Source: Rhizobium indicum
GTDB taxonomy: Bacteria; Pseudomonadota; Alphaproteobacteria; Rhizobiales; Rhizobiaceae
Assembly: GCF_005862305.2 (NCBI RefSeq)
Contig: NZ_CP054021.1
Coordinates: 4,629,501-4,693,500 of the forward strand
Length of the DNA stretch: 64,000 bases
Reading direction: 5' to 3'
Both the position numbers and the translations under genes were made by a program. The first letter of the stretch is position 1, and the number at the start of each line of letters is the position of its first letter. Below are positions 26,687 through 34,730 of the stretch, one piece after another. The notes below the pieces were generated by a model that saw only the letters and a program-made list of their open reading frames with translations, was not told where the DNA came from and searched no databases.

Positions 26687-28156
26687 TCATTCGTTCCGAA
26701 GACGGTCTGCCGGAGCGTCGAGGCTGAAGGAAAAACCCGTTTCGGCAAACGAAATCTCCACATTGCCTCCCGTCTCCGCGGCGAGGCCGCGCTGTATGAG
26801 GACCGTGCCGAATCCCTTCCGCTTCGGCTGTTCGACAGGCGGTCCGCCATGTTCGTTCCAGTCTATGCGGTAGCGTTGCGTTCCGTCGATGATTTGGAGG
26901 GAACATTTGACGCTGACGGCGCCGCCGTCATTCGACCATGCGCCATGGCGCACAGCATTCGTGCCGAGTTCGTGAAAGGCCATGGTCAGGGCCAGCGCCG
27001 TCTTTGCGGAAACCCGGATTTCGTCTCCGGTCAACTCCCACCGCCCGCCGTCCGGCCGATGTGGAACGGTCGCCTGGTCGAGCGTCTGTTTCAAGGAGGC
27101 GCTGCTCCACAATTCGCCTGTCAACAGATCATTGGCACGGCCGAGCGACACCAGCCGCGCCGTGAAACTGTCCAGTGCACGAGGGATGTCTTCGGCATCC
27201 CGGAAGGTGCGGTACGCAAAAGCCTGCACCATCGCCAGATTGTTCTTTACGCGATGGTTGAGCTCATGAACGACAAGTTCCAACTGCTGCTGTTTGCGTC
27301 GCCGCTCGGTGATATCGGTCGCGGCCCCAAACCATTCGACGATGGCGCCTGCGTCGTTCAGGAGTGGAACAGCCCGTGACAGCACCCACCCGGTGCTGCC
27401 GTCGGCCCGCCGGACGCGATGCTCGCATTCGAAAACACCCTTACTTGATATGGCCTCGTCGATCACCGCCTGGATCGCGGGAATGTCCTCGGGAAATAAA
27501 TAGGCCTCCTGCCACGCGACAGTCGGATCGGCCGTGTCGGCGAGAACGTTACGACCGTCGAGCTGCTGCATCTCCTTCCAGTCGGCACTCATACGATAGA
27601 CGATGTCGGTCGTCGCGGTCGTGAACGCCCTGAACCTCTCTTCGCTCTCGCGCAGTCGGCGCTGGCCAAGGACGCTTTTCGTCGTTTCGACGACGATCGC
27701 GATGACGCCGGCGGGTTTGCCGCTTTCGTCGAGGACGGGCGAATAGTCGAGGTTCATCCAGGCGGGAGCCGGACTGCCATGGCGCAACAGCGTCAACTCC
27801 TGGTTCTCGTAGGCGAGCGTTTTCCCCGACAGTCCGACTTTCATCACATTGTCATTGAAATCGGCAATTTCGCTCCAGCCCTCGCGGACCTTGGAACCGA
27901 GAAGATCCGGATGGCGGCTGCCTGCGAAGACGGAGTAGGCGTCGTTGTAGATCATCACACCGTCTTCGCCCCAGAGAAGAACGATCGGCACGGGTGAAAG
28001 CAGGAGCATATTCGTGGCCGTCTTCAGACTTTGCGGCCAGAGGTCGAGAGGACCGAGCGGCGTCTTGCTCCAGTCGCGGGTCTGGATCAGCCGGCCAATT
28101 TCCCCGCCACCGACAGGAAAGCGAGTAGTAAGTGGCTTAGGGGATTCGGAATCCAA
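26687..28156 (-). CDS. HWE-family sensor histidine kinase with two PAS domains
   Basis: 489 residues, no membrane helices. Two PAS domains (about 45-165, LGPLDLWPQSLKTATNMLLL opening; and about 172-285, with a PAC-type ending WFGAATDITERRR). The HWE kinase core follows: phosphoacceptor His301 in VVHELNHRVKNNLAMVQAF, and the ATPase part with FHELGTNAVRHGAWS and KGFGTVLIQRGLA. HWE kinases of rhizobia often sense light, redox or general stress. Its partner is the single-domain receiver one base downstream. Confidence 0.92.
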   Translation of the reverse strand: MDSESPKPLTTRFPVGGGEIGRLIQTRDWSKTPLGPLDLWPQSLKTATNMLLLSPVPIVLLWGEDGVMIYNDAYSVFAGSRHPDLLGSKVREGWSEIADFNDNVMKVGLSGKTLAYENQELTLLRHGSPAPAWMNLDYSPVLDESGKPAGVIAIVVETTKSVLGQRRLRESEERFRAFTTATTDIVYRMSADWKEMQQLDGRNVLADTADPTVAWQEAYLFPEDIPAIQAVIDEAISSKGVFECEHRVRRADGSTGWVLSRAVPLLNDAGAIVEWFGAATDITERRRKQQQLELVVHELNHRVKNNLAMVQAFAYRTFRDAEDIPRALDSFTARLVSLGRANDLLTGELWSSASLKQTLDQATVPHRPDGGRWELTGDEIRVSAKTALALTMAFHELGTNAVRHGAWSNDGGAVSVKCSLQIIDGTQRYRIDWNEHGGPPVEQPKRKGFGTVLIQRGLAAETGGNVEISFAETGFSFSLDAPADRLRNE

Positions 28157-28281
28157 GGCTCGCTCCAGAATTTGATGGTTTTTCTAATTAGCGCATCCTT
28201 TGATTCTTTCCACCCATGGATGTTGCGGCTTCTTCCTACCAATCTCCCTTGAGCATTGGCGCTTATTGAGCCGATCATCCT

Positions 28282-29286
28282 CTACACCCGCGCCATCGCC
28301 CGCCAGGCGGCCGGTGGGGTGGCGAAGGCGCGGGAGAAGGCGCGGTTGAAGGCGGCTTCGGTGGCATAGCCGGCCTCGTAAGCGATCGCCGCGATCGGCT
28401 GGCCTGATGTGGCGAGTGCGACGCTTGCGAGGTAGAGCCGCCAGTCCCTGATATAGCGGATCGGTGATGTCGAGAGCATCGCCTGGAAGCGGTCGGCGAG
28501 GGCGCTGCGTGACTGGCCGGCGGCGGCGGCGAGGTCCTCCAGCGACCAGTCACGTTTGGGATCGTCGTGAATGAGGGAGAGGCAGCGCGACAGCGCCGGG
28601 TCGGCGAGCGCTGCCAGCCAGCCGACCGAGCGCGGCTCGGCCATCATGATCTGATGGCGCAGAATCTCGATGAAGACGATTTCCGTCAGCCGCGGCAGCA
28701 TCGAGACGCCGCCGGCGCGCGGCCTGTCGACCTCCTCGACCATCTGGCGGATGGTGGCGCGCAGCCAGTCGCCGTCATTGGCGGCTCGTGTCCTGACATG
28801 GATCAGCTTGGGCAGCGCTTGACGCAGCGGCGCAAAGCTCAACCCGTCCCATTGCAGATAGCCGCAGAGCAGCCGCACCCCTTGAGCCGCCTCACCATAG
28901 CGCAGCACGGGAATCTCACGCCATGGCTTCTGCGGAAGGTCGCGGGTTGGCAGGACCAGCGTGCCGTCTCTGCCCGCGCCGAGCTGATGGCCGGTGCCGA
29001 AGGGGAAGACCAGTACGTCGCCGGCCTCCAGCTCGGTCTCTTCGCCTTCCGTTTTCAACCAGCAGCGGCCCTCCACGACGATGTGAAACGGCATCGTGCC
29101 CGAAGCCTTGGCCGAAAGATTTGCCAGCGACGGCGCGGCATCGGTCTGCCAGTCGCCCGTCGGCATGAAGCAGAACTGCAGCGATCCCGAAAGGCGGATC
29201 GTCGACAGCAGCGCCGACAGCACGTCGTCGCGCGCAACACCCGCAGCGTCTGGATTTTCGGACAAGGCTTCACGCATTCCGGCCAA
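28282..29286 (-). CDS. AraC-family regulator with N-terminal cupin domain
   Basis: 334 residues. An AraC-type cupin (cupin_6; about 20-200) has PFHIVVEGRCWL and LEAGDVLVFPFGTGHQL. The C-terminal double helix-turn-helix (about 230-330) has WSLEDLAAAAGQSRSALADR and IAAIAYEAGYATEAAFNRAF. Such proteins usually control a divergent gene, here the DsrE-like gene 79 bp away. Confidence 0.93.
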   Translation of the reverse strand: MAGMREALSENPDAAGVARDDVLSALLSTIRLSGSLQFCFMPTGDWQTDAAPSLANLSAKASGTMPFHIVVEGRCWLKTEGEETELEAGDVLVFPFGTGHQLGAGRDGTLVLPTRDLPQKPWREIPVLRYGEAAQGVRLLCGYLQWDGLSFAPLRQALPKLIHVRTRAANDGDWLRATIRQMVEEVDRPRAGGVSMLPRLTEIVFIEILRHQIMMAEPRSVGWLAALADPALSRCLSLIHDDPKRDWSLEDLAAAAGQSRSALADRFQAMLSTSPIRYIRDWRLYLASVALATSGQPIAAIAYEAGYATEAAFNRAFSRAFATPPAAWRAMARV

Positions 29287-29365
29287 ATACGCGCGCCGCG
29301 CACCCTCCTATGGTGTTCCCGCTCGCTCGTAGTGAGCGTTCACGTCAACTCACTGGGAGAATACT

Positions 29366-29734
29366 ATGCAAACTCAAAGCGACAAACTGGTCGTGCTTGT
29401 TACCAAGGGCATCGAATCCGAACTGTCCTCCGTCGCCTTCACCATTGCCAATGGCGGCATCACCGCCGGGCTGAAGGTTTCTGTGTTCCTCACCAGCACC
29501 GGGATCGACCTGGTGCGCAAGGGCGGCCAGCGCATGACGCATGTGCCGCCGCTCGATCCGCTGTCGAGCCTGATCGAGAATTTCCAGCAGCGCGGCGGCA
29601 CGATCTGGGCCTGCCCGCCCTGCGTGACCTCTCGCGGTTACACGCAGGAGGACATGCTCGACGGCGTCGTCATCGTCGGCGCCAGCGCCATGCATGCCGA
29701 GATCAAGGAGGGTGCTGCAACGCTGTCGTTTTGA
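29366..29734 (+). CDS. DsrE-family protein
   Basis: 122 residues with the DsrE/F fold: KLVVLVTKGIESELSSVAFT, a loop with GGTIWACPPCVTSRGYTQED (two Cys, C-P-P-C) and DGVVIVGASAMHAEI. DsrE-like proteins carry persulfide sulfur on a conserved Cys or act in related sulfur relays. It faces the AraC gene and precedes the persulfide dioxygenase gene, so a sulfur role is plausible. Confidence 0.85.
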   Translation: MQTQSDKLVVLVTKGIESELSSVAFTIANGGITAGLKVSVFLTSTGIDLVRKGGQRMTHVPPLDPLSSLIENFQQRGGTIWACPPCVTSRGYTQEDMLDGVVIVGASAMHAEIKEGAATLSF

Positions 29735-29847
29735 CGATACACCGTCGGGATGGGCGGGAGTTCGGGCGGCGTCTCCCGCCGGCGTCGTCAGGCTTTGCGG
29801 ACCGGCGACAGGCGCGGAGGAATACCAAGCGCCTATTCTTGCGCTCG

Positions 29848-29888
29848 GCAATATACTTGTGAGATTGTATCGATATACATGCGATAAT
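29848..29888 (+). promoter_or_regulatory. AT-rich imperfect palindrome before blh (possible BigR-type operator)
   Basis: ATATACTTGTGAGATTGTAT continues into CGATATACATGCGATAAT; the stretch is far richer in A and T than its surroundings and contains TATCGATA. In Agrobacterium and Xylella the blh operon is controlled by BigR through an AT-rich operator overlapping the promoter. No bigR gene is adjacent here. The assignment is by position and composition. Confidence 0.35.
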
Positions 29889-29916
29889 GCCCGACGAAGG
29901 CAGCGCGGGGACTTCG

Positions 29917-31197
29917 ATGACATCCGTGAAGGTCAATGAGCTGATATCGGTGGCGGGGCAGCCCGATGCCGCAGGCTTTGCTGCCTTCGCGGCTCAAGGC
30001 TTTGCCGCCGTCATCAATGCCCGGCCTGACGGCGAGGAGCCGGAGCAGCCGGGCAATACGGTGGAAAAGGCTTCCGCCTCCGCGGTCGGGCTTTCCTACA
30101 GTTTCGTGCCGGTGAAGGGGACCGAGATCACCGAAGCCGATATCCGCGCCTTCCAGGCGGCGATGGCGCAAGCGAAGGGGCCGGTTGTCGCCCATTGCAA
30201 GAGCGGCACGCGGGCGCTGATGCTCTATGTGCTGGGCGAGGTGCTGGATGGGCGGATGAAGCCCGGGGATGTCGAAGCCTTCGGTCAAAACCTCGGTTTC
30301 GATCTTGCCGGCGCGCGCCGCTTTCTCGAGAAGCGGGCAGGGCAGGTGCCTCATGTGAAGGCCTTCTTCGAGCCCCGCACCTGCAGTGTGCAATATGTCG
30401 TTTCCGACCCGGCGACGAGACGCTGTGCCATCATCGACCCGGTGTTCGATTTCGACGAGATGTCGGGGGCGACGGGAACGGCCAATGCCGACGCCATCCT
30501 CGCTCATATCGAAAGTGAAGGGCTGACAGTCGAATGGATCCTCGACACGCATCCGCATGCCGATCATTTCTCCGCCGCGCATTATCTGCATGAGAAGACC
30601 GGCGCGCCGACGGCGATCGGCGCCCATGTCACCGACGTGCAGAAGCTCTGGAAGGAGATCTACAACTGGCCGGCCCTTAAAACCGACGGTTCGCAATGGG
30701 ACCGGCTGTTTGCCGATGGCGACACGTTCGAGATCGGTGCGCTTAAAGTCCGCGTGATGTTTTCGCCCGGGCACACACTCGCCTCGATCACCTATGTGAT
30801 CGGTGACGCCGCCTTCGTGCACGATACGGTGTTCACGCCGGATTCCGGCACGGCGCGTACGGATTTCCCCGGCGGCAGTGCGAGCGCCCTCTGGCACTCG
30901 ATCCAGGCCATCCTGTCGCTGCCCGAGGAAACCCGGCTCTTTTCCGGCCACGATTATCAGCCCGGCGGCCGGCACCCGCGCTGGGAAAGCACGGTGGCGG
31001 CGCAGAAGCGCTCCAATCCGCATATTGCAGGCATCGACGAGGCCGGTTTCGTGGCGCTGCGCCAGGCACGCGACCGCACGCTGCCGAAGCCGAAGCTGAT
31101 GCTGCACGCGCTGCAGGTGAATATCCGCGGCGGACGGCTGCCCGAGCCGGAGGGGAATGGCCGGCGGTATCTGAAGATACCGCTGGATGCTTTGTGA
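29917..31197 (+). CDS. blh: Bifunctional sulfur transferase/persulfide dioxygenase (Blh)
   Basis: 426 residues from the ATG at 29917 (GGGGA before it). The N-terminal DUF442 phosphatase/rhodanese-like domain (about 1-110) has the active loop HCKSGTR with Cys94 and Arg99. The C-terminal metallo-beta-lactamase domain (about 150-425) is ETHE1-like, with THPHADH at 211-217, FSPGHTLAS and FSGHDYQPGG as iron-site motifs. Blh oxidises glutathione persulfide to sulfite for hydrogen sulfide detoxification. The usual partners (bigR, TauE-like permease genes) are absent; a DsrE-like gene precedes it. Confidence 0.93.
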   Translation: MTSVKVNELISVAGQPDAAGFAAFAAQGFAAVINARPDGEEPEQPGNTVEKASASAVGLSYSFVPVKGTEITEADIRAFQAAMAQAKGPVVAHCKSGTRALMLYVLGEVLDGRMKPGDVEAFGQNLGFDLAGARRFLEKRAGQVPHVKAFFEPRTCSVQYVVSDPATRRCAIIDPVFDFDEMSGATGTANADAILAHIESEGLTVEWILDTHPHADHFSAAHYLHEKTGAPTAIGAHVTDVQKLWKEIYNWPALKTDGSQWDRLFADGDTFEIGALKVRVMFSPGHTLASITYVIGDAAFVHDTVFTPDSGTARTDFPGGSASALWHSIQAILSLPEETRLFSGHDYQPGGRHPRWESTVAAQKRSNPHIAGIDEAGFVALRQARDRTLPKPKLMLHALQVNIRGGRLPEPEGNGRRYLKIPLDAL

Positions 31198-31263
31198 GAG
31201 CGGGGGATAGTTGGCCGGTGACGACGTCTGGACGCTGCGCCGCCCGGGAAAAAGAGCTGGGTA

Positions 31264-31866
31264 TCAGGAGCGACCTTTGCCATCGAGCAATTCTGACACC
31301 GGTAGCGGCAGGTCTGGATGTGCACGGCATAATCCGAGTAGATCTTCCCTTGCATCCGGGTAATCCTGAAGTGCAGCACGACGGTACCATTTGAATGCTT
31401 CTGTCAGATCGATCTCGCAGCCCACGCCGTGCTCTTTCAACTGGGCTAGCCTGTACTGTGCACCAGCATGATCCTGATCTGCGGCTTGGCTGTACCATCT
31501 GACAGCGTCTGCTGCATCGATATCGCAACCGTCGCCGTCTTCTCTCATCAAGCCCAGCAAATATCGCGCGTCGGCGTGGCCTTGATTGGCGGCTTTCTCA
31601 AGCCACTCGCAGCCTTCGGGCGCGCTCTGTGCAACTCCGTCCCCCATGAGATAGAGGCCCGCCAGGAGGAATTGCGCGTCGGCATGACCTTGTTCGGCGG
31701 CTTTCTGAAGCCATCCCGCGCCTTCTGTTTTATCGCGGGTGACACCTTCACCTCGTGCGGTGATGTGGCCCAATTCAAATTGTGCTTGCGCATCGCCTTG
31801 CTCGGCTGCTTGGCGAATCGCGTCTATCCTGGCGGCGGCGAGATCGGTGCTATCCGGATTGCTCAT
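31264..31866 (-). CDS. Sel1-repeat protein
   Basis: 200 residues from the ATG at 31866 built mainly of about five Sel1 (SLR) repeats of 36 residues, e.g. AAEQGHADAQFLLAGLYLMG, AANQGHADARYLLGLMREDG and AADQDHAGAQYRLAQLKEHG. The repeats form an alpha-alpha solenoid for protein binding. No signal peptide, so cytoplasmic. An upstream in-frame start at 31953 adds residues without repeat character and lacks a better ribosome site. Partners unknown. Confidence 0.85.
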   Translation of the reverse strand: MSNPDSTDLAAARIDAIRQAAEQGDAQAQFELGHITARGEGVTRDKTEGAGWLQKAAEQGHADAQFLLAGLYLMGDGVAQSAPEGCEWLEKAANQGHADARYLLGLMREDGDGCDIDAADAVRWYSQAADQDHAGAQYRLAQLKEHGVGCEIDLTEAFKWYRRAALQDYPDAREDLLGLCRAHPDLPLPVSELLDGKGRS

Positions 31867-31956
31867 TGCTACATCAAACCTCGTTGAAATCGGTGGCGCC
31901 AAAACTATGTCGGGGCCTGCCTTCCGCAATCCGTCGTGACGCAGGTCCGGCAACGA

Positions 31957-32505
31957 CTACGCCTGCGGATGTCCCAGCGCTTTTTCCAGCACGCCAGGCG
32001 GCAGCTTCTGCGCGAGGGCATCGCCAAGCTTTGCCTCGAGGTCCCGCAATTTGCCGTCGAGGGAGGGAAGGCCCGCGGGGCCGAAGGCTTCGATGTAACG
32101 ATCGGCTTCACCCTTTGCCAGGAATTCGACCAGGACGTTGTCCTCGACCCAGAGCTTGACGATCCGGAAGAGGCCGGTTTCCACCTGCTCGGCGCACCAG
32201 CCTTCGCGGGCGGCGGCAGTCTCGATCGACGCGGCGTCTACCGCGGCGCTGACCAGCACGTGGGCGGTGACCGGCTCGAAGGTCGCCGGGCGCTGGCGGA
32301 TGCCGAGCGGTGCGTCCGGATCGAAGACCGCGGTTGCGGGCAGGATTTCGAGGAAGGAGCCTTGCGTATCGCCCGATACGACGAGCCAGGCGTCATGGGG
32401 AAAGGGCGGGGTCGGCGCCCGCAGCGCGGTCGCCTCCATGAGCTCCGCCAGCACCCGGGCGACGCGACCGGGATCGCGCACGCCGAACGACATGTGATGA
32501 ATCAT
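31957..32505 (-). CDS. VOC-family protein (glyoxalase-like)
   Basis: 182 residues from the ATG at 32505 with GGAGA before it; the start overlaps the TetR stop by 4 bp. MIHHMSFGVRDPGRVARVLA opens the first module with a His-type ligand position, and the second includes RIVKLWVEDNVLVEFLAKGE. The C-terminal tail is helical and charged. It is translationally coupled to the TetR regulator, so the two work together. Substrate unknown. Confidence 0.85.
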   Translation of the reverse strand: MIHHMSFGVRDPGRVARVLAELMEATALRAPTPPFPHDAWLVVSGDTQGSFLEILPATAVFDPDAPLGIRQRPATFEPVTAHVLVSAAVDAASIETAAAREGWCAEQVETGLFRIVKLWVEDNVLVEFLAKGEADRYIEAFGPAGLPSLDGKLRDLEAKLGDALAQKLPPGVLEKALGHPQA

Positions 32506-33137
32506 CGCGCGTCTCCTTCCATTGTTGCCGGCTGGCGGGCCTCGGTCCCGCGGGAACGCCGGCGTGCATCGTCGATCAGGGCCTGCACGGCCCATTGCGC
32601 GGCCTTCGCGGCTTCAGCGCCCGACAGGCTCCAGTTATCTTTCATGCTCTCCCATCCCGAAGCAGAGCAGAGCGCTGTCACAGCGGCGAGCAGATGCCGG
32701 GCATCTTCTGCGGGAATCGTCCCGGTGACATCGCGCAGCGCGATCGAAAACTTCTCGCGCCGCGCCTCGGCATGGGCGAGCCTCACCGCGCGACCATGAG
32801 GATTGTGCAGCATCGCTCTCACCAGCGGCTCGTCGCGGTCGAAGGCAGAAAAGAGCTCGGGAATATGCGCCACTACTTGCTCAGGCGAAGCCGGCAGCGC
32901 CGGCACGGCGATCAGCGCATTCACCCAGTGCCAGAACGCGGCGAGCAGTGTCTCCTTGTTGGCGAAATAGCGATAAAGCGTGCGCTGCGGCACGCCGGAC
33001 TGGCGGGCGACGAGATCGAAGGTGACCTCGTCGCTACCGGCGCGCAACAGGGCGGCAAGACCTTCCATGATGCGGTCCTGCGTGATGGTCGCCAACTCTT
33101 CGCGGGCCGTGGGTCGAGGCGGTGTCACTTTATTCAT
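32502..33137 (-). CDS. TetR-family transcriptional regulator
   Basis: 211 residues. The N-terminal helix-turn-helix (about 18-62) has VTFDLVARQSGVPQRTLYRY and FANKETLLAAF. The C-terminal domain is unclassified, with a Trp-rich helix (SASGWESMKDNW). Two palindromic boxes directly at and before the start codon suggest self-repression. It is cotranscribed with the VOC gene through a 4-bp overlap. Confidence 0.92.
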   Translation of the reverse strand: MNKVTPPRPTAREELATITQDRIMEGLAALLRAGSDEVTFDLVARQSGVPQRTLYRYFANKETLLAAFWHWVNALIAVPALPASPEQVVAHIPELFSAFDRDEPLVRAMLHNPHGRAVRLAHAEARREKFSIALRDVTGTIPAEDARHLLAAVTALCSASGWESMKDNWSLSGAEAAKAAQWAVQALIDDARRRSRGTEARQPATMEGDAR

Positions 33138-33173
33138 GGCAGTATTAATGCCATAATGGCAGCATTGCTGTCA
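33137..33173. promoter_or_regulatory. Paired 17-bp palindromes, probable TetR operators
   Basis: TGGCAGTATTAATGCCA (33137-33153) and TGGCAGCATTGCTGTCA (33157-33173) share the pattern TGGCAG-N-ATT-N2-TG-N-CA and begin 20 bp apart. The first touches the start codon of the TetR gene, so binding would block both transcription and initiation. Confidence 0.75.
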
Positions 33174-33293
33174 AACGTCTTCTGGCAACCGGCGGTTTGC
33201 GCGGTGAGACGGCATGAAGCGCATTTGTCGGTGAGGCGGCATGACACGCGGGAATAGTTATTGACGCCGGGCGGGCCGGCGACGTAACTGGGT

Positions 33294-33521
33294 GCGACGG
33301 TTCCCTGAAGATGACTCCAAGGGGATTAATAGGGAACACGGTGAGGATGACCCAGTAGGGACCGAGACCGTGGCTGCCCCCGCAACTGTAAGCGGATTGT
33401 CGATCATCTCAGGAGTGGCCAGCGACTGGCCATCTCTGAAGGGCTCATGGCCCTGCCACTGCGAGATATCGCGGGAAGGAGGATGAAACGACGGATATCC
33501 GCAAGCCAGGAGACCTGCCGT
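33294..33521 (+). promoter_or_regulatory. Cobalamin riboswitch
   Basis: The conserved blocks appear in order: GGTTCCC near the 5' side with GGGAACACGGTGAGG, the core GCCCCCGCAACTGTAAGCG (33376-33394), variable stems, and the closing box GCCAGGAGACCTGCCGT (33505-33521). This is the AdoCbl-type (B12) riboswitch. It precedes an ABC uptake operon in the same direction, so that system should be switched off when cobalamin is plentiful and carries cobalamin or a related corrinoid. Confidence 0.95.
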
Positions 33522-33570
33522 CAATCACGATCCAATCAACCGGGCGGGGATGCCCGGACAAGGAACAGAT

Positions 33571-33639
33571 ATGATTGACCTGCTGAACCTTCGCCGAATT
33601 CCGGCATGCATCCGTCTCGATTGGGCCTCCTGCGGCTAG
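33571..33639 (+). CDS. Possible 22-residue leader peptide after the riboswitch
   Basis: The ATG at 33571 follows AAGGAACAGAT and opens 22 codons ending at TAG 33637-33639. The peptide starts MIDLLNLRRIPAC and holds two Cys and four Arg. It stops one base before the hairpin at 33641. The good ribosome site and position between riboswitch and transporter suggest an upstream reading frame in regulation; conservation in other strains is needed to accept it. Confidence 0.4.
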   Translation: MIDLLNLRRIPACIRLDWASCG

Positions 33640-33640
33640 T

Positions 33641-33679
33641 GCACGCCTAAGCGTGCTTTCGGTCCGCGCATATGCGCGG
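33641..33679 (+). promoter_or_regulatory. Two adjacent hairpins in the transporter leader
   Basis: GCACGC-CTAA-GCGTGC (33641-33656) followed by TTT, then the perfect palindrome CCGCGCATATGCGCGG (33664-33679). They lie between the leader peptide and the first transporter gene. The first resembles a weak terminator, so it could be the expression platform or an attenuator. Confidence 0.55.
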
Positions 33680-33713
33680 AACGGCCGTGATTTTCCCTTC
33701 ATCGAGGTTTTCC

Positions 33714-34730
33714 ATGCGCCAGATTCTCGCCACCATGACATTTGCCTTCGGGCTCGCCGGCTTTGCGGCACCAAGCCTTGCCGCGACCCGATATCCCTTG
33801 ACCATCACCAATTGCGGCCAGCAGGTGACCTTCGAAAAGGCGCCATCCAAAGTCGTTTCGATCGGTCAGGGCATGACCGAAGTGCTCTTCTCGCTCGGCC
33901 TTGCCGACAAGATCGCCGGAACGGCCGTCTGGGTCGGTCCCGTCCTGCCGCAATATGCCGAGGCCAACAGCAAGATAAAGCGGCTTGCCGACAACGACCC
34001 GAGCTTCGAATCCGTCGTCGGGCAGGAGCCCGACCTGGTGACGGCCGAGTTCGAATGGCATGTCGGCGCGCAGGGCTCGGTCGGCAAGCGGGAGCAATTC
34101 AAGGATCTCGGGATCAATACCTATCTCGCGCCGGCCGATTGCGTCGCCAAGGTCAACACTGATGGCGGCGACGGCGTGCGCAAGGAGCTGTTCACGATGG
34201 ACCTGATCTACCGGGAAATCGCCGAGCTCTCGGAGATCTTCGACGTCAAGGAGCGCGGCGATGCGCTGATTTCCAAGCTGAAGAAGCGCGAGTCGGATGC
34301 CGTCGCCTCGATATCAGGCGCGTCGGGCAAGAACCTGCCCGTCGTCTTCTGGTTCTCCAGCAAGGAGGTCAATGGCGACGCCTTCATCGCCGGCAAGAAC
34401 AGCGCGCCCGCCTATATTCTGAAGACGATCGGTGCGAAGAACGTCGTCACCACGGAAGAGGAATGGCCGCTGGTCGGTTGGGAAACCATCGCCCAGGCTA
34501 ACCCTGCCGTCATCGTGCTCGCGACCATGGACCGCCGCCGTTACGCCGCTGACGATCCCAAGGTCAAGGTCGATTTCCTCGAGAACGATCCTGTGACCAA
34601 GGAGCTGGACGCGGTCAAAAACAAGCACTTCGTGATGATGGACGCGCAGTCGATGAACCCGACGATCCGCACGATCGACGGTATCGAGACATTGGCGAAC
34701 GGCATCAAGTCCTTCGGCCTGGCGCAGTGA
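33714..34730 (+). CDS. ABC transporter substrate-binding protein (BtuF/FepB-like)
   Basis: 338 residues. The ATG at 33714 follows GAGG and opens a signal peptide (MRQILATMTFAFGLAGFAAP, cut near SLAA-TRY). The periplasmic type III binding fold has PSKVVSIGQGMTEVLFSLGL, EPDLVTAEFEWHVG and a C-terminal lobe with TIRTIDGIETLANGI. The family carries iron-siderophores or cobalamin; the riboswitch upstream favours a corrinoid. First gene of a three-gene operon with 4-bp overlaps. Confidence 0.92.
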   Translation: MRQILATMTFAFGLAGFAAPSLAATRYPLTITNCGQQVTFEKAPSKVVSIGQGMTEVLFSLGLADKIAGTAVWVGPVLPQYAEANSKIKRLADNDPSFESVVGQEPDLVTAEFEWHVGAQGSVGKREQFKDLGINTYLAPADCVAKVNTDGGDGVRKELFTMDLIYREIAELSEIFDVKERGDALISKLKKRESDAVASISGASGKNLPVVFWFSSKEVNGDAFIAGKNSAPAYILKTIGAKNVVTTEEEWPLVGWETIAQANPAVIVLATMDRRRYAADDPKVKVDFLENDPVTKELDAVKNKHFVMMDAQSMNPTIRTIDGIETLANGIKSFGLAQ

